NCBI GenBank assembly: GCA_018969905.1 | Contig: JAGWXK010000013.1 | Span: 1 to 38,309 of the forward strand | Source of the DNA: Bdellovibrionales bacterium | Lineage (GTDB): Bacteria; Bdellovibrionota; UBA1018; CAIMNF01 | DNA: 38,309 nt | Reading direction: 5' to 3' | Shown: piece after piece, positions 32,687 through 38,309 of the stretch | Layout of the letters: every line of letters begins with the position of its first letter | How positions within the stretch are numbered: position 1 is the first letter of the stretch | Translations under genes and position numbers: made by a program | The notes under the pieces: model-generated | What the model was told of the DNA's origin: nothing | The model's database searches: none | The model's input: the letters and a program-made list of their open reading frames with translations, nothing else

Positions 32687-33619
32687 TTACTTCAGGCCCG
32701 CAAGCGTCTTTTCTACCGCCTCAGTAAGCTTGTAGAGCTCTTCGCGCATGGCCTCAAGTCGTGCCTTTCCTTCGCCGGCCTTCCAGGTAAAGCCCGGGAT
32801 TTTCACTTTTTTCGGAGTGACTGCAAAGGTGAAGGCTTTCGGACCCGCGGACTCGGTCTTGTTGGTCTTTAGGACCTTGCCCTTGGCCATGAGCGCCAAT
32901 TCGCCTTCGTCCTCGTTTGAGGCTTTTGCGATGATCGCCATGTGTTCTTCCACGGGCGCATTCAAAAGAGTGCGAAGGAGCGAGCGGTTTTTCAGGTTCT
33001 TGCTCTGAAGCATCTCTTTGGTCTCGGCAGGCAAGCGGGTGAACCCGATGCACTCGGTGATGCGGGACTTCTTCTTTCCGAATGCAGTCGCAATCGCTTC
33101 ATGGCTGGTATAAGCGCCTGCGGTAAGAAGAGAGTTGTAGCCTTCGCCTTCTTCAATTGGGTGGAGGTCTACGCGATCGAGGTTCTCGCGGAGTGCGATC
33201 TCATGAACTGCCTTGTCGGTCGAATTGATCACACGTGCCGGAATCCGCTCAAGACCTGCAAGTTTGGAGGCGCGTAAACGGCGCTCCCCTGCGATCACCT
33301 TGTAACGATCTCCATCTTGAACCACCAGGATCGGCTGAAGGACGCCGTGTTCCTTGATGGAGTGGGAAAGTGCTGCGATTTCTTCGTCATCAAAATGCGT
33401 ACGAACCTGAAGTTCGGATGCGTCCACCTTTTCAACGGGAACGAAGTTCACGAGGAAGGTGGTGAGGCCCTTCAGTCCACTGTGGGTGTTGTCGGCGCTT
33501 ACCCGTGCAGTCGAATAGAGTTGCTTCAAATATCCGCTTCCTTGGCGGGTTTTTGCCTCTTTTTTTGAATCCTTTGTTTCTTTTGTCTCTTTGGTATCTT
33601 TGATTTCTTTGTTTTCCAT
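32687..33619 (-). CDS. parB: ParB-like DNA-binding partition protein
   Basis: The 310-residue protein has the ParB/Spo0J CTPase-nuclease domain: LQVRTHFDDEEIAALSHSI, QPILVV, the GERR box in VIAGERRLRASKLAGLERIP, and RENLDRVDLHPIEEGEGYN. A helix-turn-helix follows (SHEAIATAFGKKKSRITECIG). The start of the protein is a low-complexity, charged stretch (KETKETKDSKK). ParB binds a centromere-like site, spreads as a CTP-driven clamp and is moved by ParA. Its partner parA lies 15 bases upstream, and its start has GGAGG. The putative binding array is upstream of parA (34774-35000). The HTH region is closer to plasmid or secondary-type ParBs than to Spo0J; that is impression, not a search result. Confidence 0.92.
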   Translation of the reverse strand: MENKEIKDTKETKETKDSKKEAKTRQGSGYLKQLYSTARVSADNTHSGLKGLTTFLVNFVPVEKVDASELQVRTHFDDEEIAALSHSIKEHGVLQPILVVQDGDRYKVIAGERRLRASKLAGLERIPARVINSTDKAVHEIALRENLDRVDLHPIEEGEGYNSLLTAGAYTSHEAIATAFGKKKSRITECIGFTRLPAETKEMLQSKNLKNRSLLRTLLNAPVEEHMAIIAKASNEDEGELALMAKGKVLKTNKTESAGPKAFTFAVTPKKVKIPGFTWKAGEGKARLEAMREELYKLTEAVEKTLAGLK

Positions 33620-33634
33620 TTGATCCTCCGTGAA

Positions 33635-34693
33635 TCAGGTTAAAAGTTCGTGAGTAAGGTCCGTCAGATCTGTGGATGCGTTTCCTTTTGGATTCACATC
33701 AAGCACCACGGTTCTGCGCTTGGTGGCTTCGTTTAGGTCCGCGCTTCGATTGACCACCGTATTTGCGCAGTTCTCAGGAAACTGCGAGCGGAGTTCGCCC
33801 AAGACTTCCTGGCTGATCACTTCACGGTTGTCGTACATGTTCGGAATGATCTTCACATCGAGCACTCGCTTGAACTCGCGCTGCATCTCATCGATTGTCG
33901 CCATCACGAGCGACATTCCGTGGAAGGAGAGCGGGTTCGTGGCGCAGATCACATTCACGCGGTCGGATGCCACCAGCATCGATCCGTTCAGGATGGAGGC
34001 CGCGGGGTTTGTGTCTGCGATGATCAGGTCATACTGATCCGAGATCTTGGCGATCGCTTCTGCGAGGCGGTATTCGCGGCGGGTCTTGTTGTTGAGCGGA
34101 ATCTCGATGTTGCAAAGCTGCAGGTTTGCAGGAATCAGATCAAGTCCAGGGGACACATTCATGATCGCCTGATCAATCGGCAGGTCATTGATGAGCACGT
34201 CGTAGATGGTCGGGCGCTCATGAGAATCGAGCACATCGAGATTCACGGTCAGGTGCCCCTGGCCATCAAGGTCGATTGCAAGAACCCGGTAGCCCAGAAT
34301 GGATGCAATCATAACGCACTGCGCCGTAAGGGTGGATTTACCGGTTCCGCCCTTTACGTTGTAGAACATCTGGGTTTTGTTTTTTGGGTTTGCCGCAATA
34401 AACTTGGTCGCAGCACTGATCGCATCATTTACGATCATCGCGCTTCCCGCTGCTTCCGCCCCAGCGCCCATCAGCTGTGCGTTCACTTCTGCGTGCTTGG
34501 CTTCATCGAATTCACGAAGCATTTTAAAGAAGTTTTGCACTTCCTCGAGCGAGAGAACCTTGCGGTCCACATTCCCGATACGCTTTCTGTGGGTGTTGAT
34601 GATGCCGTTATTTTCAAATGCCGGGATTAAGGTCTTCTCGATTTTCGCGAGTTGCGCGAACTCATTTGGTGTAAAAACAATATCTTTGAACAT
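33635..34693 (-). CDS. parA: ParA-like partition ATPase with N-terminal extension
   Basis: The start is the ATG at 34693, with AAGGAGG 5-6 bases upstream; the longer frame through the palindromes has no role. The 352-residue protein has about 100 extra residues before the deviant Walker A (FYNVKGGTGKSTLTAQCV; KGGTGKS for the common KGGVGKT). Then come VLAIDLDGQGHLTVNL (Walker A') and YDLIIADTNPAAS (Walker B). Type Ia plasmid ParAs carry a similar N-terminal DNA-binding extension and repress their own promoter. The extension here has an LSLEEVQNFF helix-like part. Upstream is the palindrome array, an obvious operator or centromere candidate. An AT-rich promoter region lies at 34694-34770. Confidence 0.92.
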   Translation of the reverse strand: MFKDIVFTPNEFAQLAKIEKTLIPAFENNGIINTHRKRIGNVDRKVLSLEEVQNFFKMLREFDEAKHAEVNAQLMGAGAEAAGSAMIVNDAISAATKFIAANPKNKTQMFYNVKGGTGKSTLTAQCVMIASILGYRVLAIDLDGQGHLTVNLDVLDSHERPTIYDVLINDLPIDQAIMNVSPGLDLIPANLQLCNIEIPLNNKTRREYRLAEAIAKISDQYDLIIADTNPAASILNGSMLVASDRVNVICATNPLSFHGMSLVMATIDEMQREFKRVLDVKIIPNMYDNREVISQEVLGELRSQFPENCANTVVNRSADLNEATKRRTVVLDVNPKGNASTDLTDLTHELLT

Positions 34694-34773
34694 TGATGCC
34701 TCCTTGATCTGTCTGAACAAGTGTATTCGGAATGCGTCAAAGTACAAACAAAAACTCAACAAAAATAATTGAT

Positions 34774-35000
34774 CGGTCGCCGTGGCGACCGGTGCGAAAA
34801 CGTGCGAAGGGTTGATTTTGATCGGTCGCCGCGGCGACCGACACGTACTGGAGCGGGTTGGTTTTGGATTCTTCGATCGCCACGGCGACCGGCGGAGGCT
34901 GGTTTGGAGTTGGTCTCTGCGTATCAATTCAATCCGGTCGCCGTGGCGACCGCTTCGTTTTGAGTCAGTATTGAGTTTCAATCGGTCGCCGTGGCGACCA
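34774..35000. repeat. Array of five 18-bp GC-rich palindromes (parS-like or operator)
   Basis: Five copies of CGGTCGCC-NN-GGCGACCG occur at 34774-34791, 34823-34840, 34874-34891, 34935-34952 and 34983-35000. The centre is GT, GC, AC, GT, GT. Copy 2 is a perfect 20-bp palindrome (34822-34841). Copy 3 has CGATCGCC for the left arm, and copy 5 ends in A. Most copies are preceded by AT. Starts are 49, 51, 61 and 48 bases apart, near five helix turns. The spacers (30-43 bases) are unrelated. It sits between the ABC permease stop and the parA start. The motif differs from the canonical bacterial parS (TGTTTCACGTGAAACA). Confidence 0.95.
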
Positions 35001-35004
35001 AAAC

Positions 35005-35790
35005 TCATGAGCTTGCGCTTTGGTAGCGCCGCAAGCCTGCGCGCCAAAGGCTGCGAAGAGTGAGCGCGTAGACCCCAAGAATCAGGAACACCAGTAGGTA
35101 GGACCAGCTTGTGGATTTGCCCATGAGTGCTTCGGCGGGCACGCTTCCCATGAAGGCAAAGGGGAGAGCGGTCTTCAAAAGATACTGAATGAACTTTGGA
35201 TAAAGCCCCTGTGGCTTGTTTGCAAGCGCATAGAGCTGGTAGTAGAGACGCGATACGGTGATTCCCCGCTCAAGCCAGAACACCCAAATCACAAAAAAGA
35301 ATCGGATCAGATACTGCGTAAGAAGGCCGATGAGCACCCAAAAACCCACAAGGAGCCAATTCCATCCACCTGTGAATCCGGCGCTCGGACCGTAGTGCTG
35401 AAGAATGAACAGGCCAAGGATGAGGTTTAGGATCTGCGAGAAGTTGATGTCCCGGAAGGTGGCAAGGAAGAGGGGGCTAATGGGCTTGGTGAGAAGAACA
35501 TCAAGATCCCCCTGATTCACCATGAAGGGAAAGGTCCAAAACGATCGTTGAAAGAAGGTGGTGAAAAGCGAATCGCTTGCGATGAAGATTCCAAGAAAGA
35601 AAAACACCTGCTCCCGATTCCAGCCATTGATGATCTGGGTGTTGCTATAGATCACCTCGAAGAAGGCAAGTTCAATGAACACCCACACGAGGTCTGCAAG
35701 GGTGAGCGCGATCGTATTCGTGCGGTAGATGAACTCCCGGACGAGGTTGTTCTTCAGGCTGGTCTTGAATACATCCCAATACGCACGCAT
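35005..35790 (-). CDS. ABC-2-type permease, second subunit
   Basis: The 261-residue product (start ATG at 35790, one base after the preceding stop) has six hydrophobic segments with the uncharacterised ABC-2 pattern (COG3694-like): FFLGIFIASDSLFTTFF, QGDLDVLLTKPISPLF, and a conserved loop of the same type as its partner. It likely makes, with the 35792-36628 permease, the membrane core of an exporter driven by the 36647 ATPase. Substrate unknown. Its stop lies 4 bases before palindrome copy 5. Confidence 0.88.
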   Translation of the reverse strand: MRAYWDVFKTSLKNNLVREFIYRTNTIALTLADLVWVFIELAFFEVIYSNTQIINGWNREQVFFFLGIFIASDSLFTTFFQRSFWTFPFMVNQGDLDVLLTKPISPLFLATFRDINFSQILNLILGLFILQHYGPSAGFTGGWNWLLVGFWVLIGLLTQYLIRFFFVIWVFWLERGITVSRLYYQLYALANKPQGLYPKFIQYLLKTALPFAFMGSVPAEALMGKSTSWSYLLVFLILGVYALTLRSLWRAGLRRYQSASS

Positions 35791-35791
35791 C

Positions 35792-36628
35792 TTAGCCCCC
35801 GATTCCTTGATAGCGATGAATGGATTTCTTCCACGCAAGATGGAGCAAGATCAAAAAAGCAATCGTCCAGAGCACTCCAAGGCCCATTTCCCGAAGCCAG
35901 ATCGAGGAGTCCCACTTGCCGAGCGCCACTTGGGTTGGTCCAAACACATAGAGGTAAAAGGGCGTGCACTTCCAGATCAGGCTGTATTTTTCGGGAACAA
36001 TGGTGAGCGGGATCAGCTCTCCGCAGAAGAGCGCCACCACCATGTTCTTCACCATGAGGGCTGCAAAGGCGTTCTCCCAATAGAAGGCAACGGTCGCAAG
36101 AATGCAGCCAAAGAGGTAGGCGATCACGTTTCCAAGGAGTGCAAGCATCATCGCCATGAGCAGGTTTGGAAGACTAAGAGAGGTAAACAGGGTTGCAATC
36201 GCGCCAAGCGAAAAGCAAAAGAGGAGGGTCAAAAGTTTTTCTCCAAGCCCTTTGAAATACACAAACTCAAGTACGCCCACGGGCCGAAGAAGATAGTTAT
36301 TCAGAGTTCCAGTCCTGATCATCTCTATGATGCTGAAGTCGAGGTCTCCGCCCCGGATCTGGCTGAACAAAAGAGAGGTCCAAGTGTAGGCCATGAGTTC
36401 GCCATACGACATCCCGGCAAAGGATGCGTTCGGGTCGCCTCGAAGGATCGCGGTCCAAAGCATGAGCTGGATGCCGACCGGTACGATGGCTGAGCCGAAA
36501 ATGTCGAGCAGGAATTCTCCGCGATAGGCGAGTGCTTCCTTGATTCCATTTCGGATGGTGGCGATCCGCCAGTTGAGCCCGGGTGAGGATCGAATCGGGC
36601 TCGGGCTTTTCAATGCTTGATCTGTCAT
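35792..36628 (-). CDS. ABC-2-type permease, first subunit
   Basis: The 278-residue product has about six membrane segments and matches the COG4587-like permease family: GIKEALAYRGEFLLDIFG, YGELMAYTWTSLLFSQIRGG and EMIRTGTLNNYLLRPVGV. Together with the next gene and the ATPase before it, it forms a typical three-gene ABC exporter of unknown substrate. CAGGTC precedes the ATG at 36628; the gap to the ATPase gene is 18 bases. The next permease starts one base after its stop. Confidence 0.88.
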   Translation of the reverse strand: MTDQALKSPSPIRSSPGLNWRIATIRNGIKEALAYRGEFLLDIFGSAIVPVGIQLMLWTAILRGDPNASFAGMSYGELMAYTWTSLLFSQIRGGDLDFSIIEMIRTGTLNNYLLRPVGVLEFVYFKGLGEKLLTLLFCFSLGAIATLFTSLSLPNLLMAMMLALLGNVIAYLFGCILATVAFYWENAFAALMVKNMVVALFCGELIPLTIVPEKYSLIWKCTPFYLYVFGPTQVALGKWDSSIWLREMGLGVLWTIAFLILLHLAWKKSIHRYQGIGG

Positions 36629-36646
36629 GACCTGATAACCGTTCCC

Positions 36647-37645
36647 TTAGCTCTGATAGATCCGCTGGATCACGCGTTCGAGCGATGCTTCCTGGATTCC
36701 GATGTCCGCCACCTGAAAGCTTGCGAGGAGCTTTTGAAAATATTCAGTGATCTTGGAGCGAGTAATCGTGATCACATAAGTGGTCGGATCCTCTTCGTCC
36801 ATCGACACCTGTTCGTTTGGAATCGAAAGCACGGATGATACTTCGGTGAGCGTCGGGGCACTCAGCAGCTTCACTTTCAGCACGCACTCATCCTGTTCGG
36901 TCAGGCGCTTTGGATTTCCATCAAAAATGAGCGAGCCTTCCTTGATGAGGAGCACGCGCTTACAGAGCTCGGAAATGTCATCCATGTTGTGCGAGGTCAG
37001 GATGATCGTGGCTCCCTCGCGCTGGTTGTGGGCGCGCAAGAACTCGCGAAGCTTCTTTGAGGCAAGCACATCAAGTCCGATCGTGGGCTCATCAAGAAAA
37101 ATCACCTTCGGCAGGTGAAGGATTGCACCGATCACCTCCATCTTCATCCGCTCCCCAAGGGACAGGCGTCTGATCTGGGTGCTCAGGAGCTTCGTCACAT
37201 CGAGAAGCGAGGTCAGCTCATCCACACGCTTTCGATAGATCTCCCGTGGAATCTGATAAAGAGCCCGGATCAAATCGAAGGCTTCGATAGCGGGGAGATC
37301 CCACCAAAGCTGCGCCTTCTGACCCATCACAATCGAGATTTGCTTTCTGAATTCGATCGAGCGGTCAAAGGGAGTAAAGCCAAGGACCTTCGCTTCCCCC
37401 GAGGTGGGCGGGATCAGGCCCGAGAGGATTTTTAGAAGAGTGGTCTTTCCGGCGCCATTTGCTCCGATGAGTCCGGTGAACTCTCCTTTTTGAATCTGAA
37501 AGGACACCCCCTTCAAGGCCTCATGGGTCAAGTACTCTGGCTTGTAGAGGAGTTTCAGGGTGCCCTTCAGGCCTTCTTCTTTTTTGATCGAGCGGAAGCT
37601 TCGCTTCACGTCCCGCACTTCGATGGCAAAATCACTTGGGTTCAT
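36647..37645 (-). CDS. ABC-2-type transporter ATP-binding protein
   Basis: The 332-residue ATPase has Walker A GANGAGKTTLLKIL, signature LSLGERMKMEV, Walker B VIFLDEPTIGLD and the switch His in LTSHNMDD, as in the COG4586 exporter ATPases that pair with the two permease types downstream. The ATG at 37645 is preferred to the TTG at 37666; it lies 14 bases inside the end of the upstream gene, so coupling is likely. The product drives export of an unknown substrate across the inner membrane. Confidence 0.93.
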   Translation of the reverse strand: MNPSDFAIEVRDVKRSFRSIKKEEGLKGTLKLLYKPEYLTHEALKGVSFQIQKGEFTGLIGANGAGKTTLLKILSGLIPPTSGEAKVLGFTPFDRSIEFRKQISIVMGQKAQLWWDLPAIEAFDLIRALYQIPREIYRKRVDELTSLLDVTKLLSTQIRRLSLGERMKMEVIGAILHLPKVIFLDEPTIGLDVLASKKLREFLRAHNQREGATIILTSHNMDDISELCKRVLLIKEGSLIFDGNPKRLTEQDECVLKVKLLSAPTLTEVSSVLSIPNEQVSMDEEDPTTYVITITRSKITEYFQKLLASFQVADIGIQEASLERVIQRIYQS

Positions 37646-38309
37646 TTGGGATGTAACGCTTTCCAATTATTTTTTCGGGGGCGATAGAGAAGGGGAGGGC
37701 CGCATTGTATCGGAGCTTCAGTGGGATCTGTTCTCCCAAAGTTTCGGGCTTAAAGAGTCTCTCGCTGAATTCGCTCTCGACCGGAAACACAGTGATGAGT
37801 TGTGGGCTTGCTTTAGGAGCATCCTTTTTCTGAATCAAAAGGGAGTGAATCAGAAGACCGCTGTTTCTTCCGTAAGGGTTGTAGTGCGGAAAGGGCACGA
37901 CATCCGTTCGCATTTCGATTTCGCCCACGCCTTCGGCCCCCAGATCAAAGGCAAACTTTTCAACAAGACGTTTTGGACGGACTGATTTGATGTCAAATGT
38001 CACAAGTGCCTTCGGCAGGGCCTTTTTCTTTTCCTTCAGGATCCGGTCCAGCACCGCCAAGTTCGCAGCACTGTCACGAAAGGCGATTCTTCCTGCAAAG
38101 AGAGTGAGATTCAAAAGGAGCGATCCTTTTTCGGGGTGTCCACCAAAAATTCCTTCCTTCAATCCGAATCCCGCTTCGATTTCATGTCGGACATAGCGGG
38201 CACGCTTGTATCCATACGGGGTTTCAAGAATGCTGAAGAGGTATCCATAGGTGTGGTTCAGCCCCGCATGTCCGATCACGTAGGCAGAATCATAGGGAAC
38301 GTTCCAATT
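37632..38309 (-). CDS. Unidentified protein, N-terminus outside window
   Basis: An open frame of 225 codons plus stop extends to the right edge with no ATG required, so the gene starts outside. The visible part has motifs such as GHAGLNHTYGYLFS, GYKRARYVRHEIEAGFGL, VVPFPHYNPYGRNSGLL and SGLLIHSLLIQKK. It has no membrane helix in view, and the residue pattern is mixed alpha/beta. I do not recognise a family. It overlaps the ABC ATPase start by 14 bases, so it is likely the first visible gene of that operon and may act with the exporter. Confidence 0.75.
   Translation of the reverse strand, partial: NWNVPYDSAYVIGHAGLNHTYGYLFSILETPYGYKRARYVRHEIEAGFGLKEGIFGGHPEKGSLLLNLTLFAGRIAFRDSAANLAVLDRILKEKKKALPKALVTFDIKSVRPKRLVEKFAFDLGAEGVGEIEMRTDVVPFPHYNPYGRNSGLLIHSLLIQKKDAPKASPQLITVFPVESEFSERLFKPETLGEQIPLKLRYNAALPFSIAPEKIIGKRYIPNEPK

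Noticed and set aside
34774-35000. Palindrome array taken as a CRISPR
   Set aside because: Repeats are only 18 bp and vary, spacers are uneven (30-43 bases), and no cas gene is nearby.
34694-35047. N-terminal extension of the parA frame through the palindromes
   Set aside because: The frame reads the repeats as GRHGDR-like peptides; the ATG at 34693 has a textbook AAGGAGG and gives a normal ParA start.
1-38309. tRNA, rRNA genes, insertion sequences or phage genes
   Set aside because: None recognised by eye; no transposase or integrase-like frames are present.

Overview
The window looks like chromosomal DNA of a free-living Gram-negative bacterium. Signal peptides, outer-membrane beta-barrels, porins and an RseP protease are present, and a housekeeping block (rpsB-tsf-pyrH-frr-uppS-cdsA-rseP, then pssA, truA, tig) sits in the middle. 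Gene style (many exported proteins of unknown function, a CFI-box protein, overlapping starts) fits Bdellovibrionota/Oligoflexia or a related deltaproteobacterial-type lineage. That placement is inference from gene content, not a search result.

Layout. (1) 1-2000: the edge of an exported protein on the minus strand, sparse sequence, then an AT-rich island with two related cysteine-rich secreted proteins. (2) 2294-10427: a plus-strand cluster for inorganic carbon: an exported protein, a small membrane protein, a SulP anion transporter, an outer-membrane porin, DabA and DabB. Several genes overlap at ATGA-type junctions. (3) 10436-14538: a small membrane protein, a DUF2071 (YqjF-like) protein, a DASH-type cryptochrome/photolyase, a DUF2237 protein, cysteine synthase and a DUF493 protein. 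(4) 14563-16860, minus strand: an exported protein, a second bicarbonate transporter of the SbtA family, and an outer-membrane beta-barrel protein ending in a clear terminator. (5) 17195-29610: the translation, nucleotide, undecaprenyl, phospholipid and envelope-protease block, tsaB, pssA, an unusual CFI-box/beta-barrel fusion, truA and a trigger factor with a histidine-rich insert. (6) 29726-32395: an exported phospholipase D-like protein, a methyltransferase, a secreted second DUF2237 protein and a tiny CPXCG zinc-ribbon-like protein. (7) 32429-32618: a 190-bp structured inverted repeat. (8) 32625-38309, minus strand: an unidentified gene, a three-gene ABC-2 exporter, an array of five GC-rich palindromes, parA, parB and a terminator.

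Functionally, regions 2 and 4 together give up to three kinds of inorganic carbon uptake (SulP, DAB, SbtA) plus a porin, with no RuBisCO or separate carbonic anhydrase in view. This suggests bicarbonate supply for carboxylation in a heterotroph, as proposed for DAB complexes elsewhere. Region 8 is the best candidate for an undescribed system: a plasmid-style ParA/ParB pair preceded by five near-identical 18-bp palindromes that do not match the canonical bacterial parS, apparently a new centromere-like or operator array.
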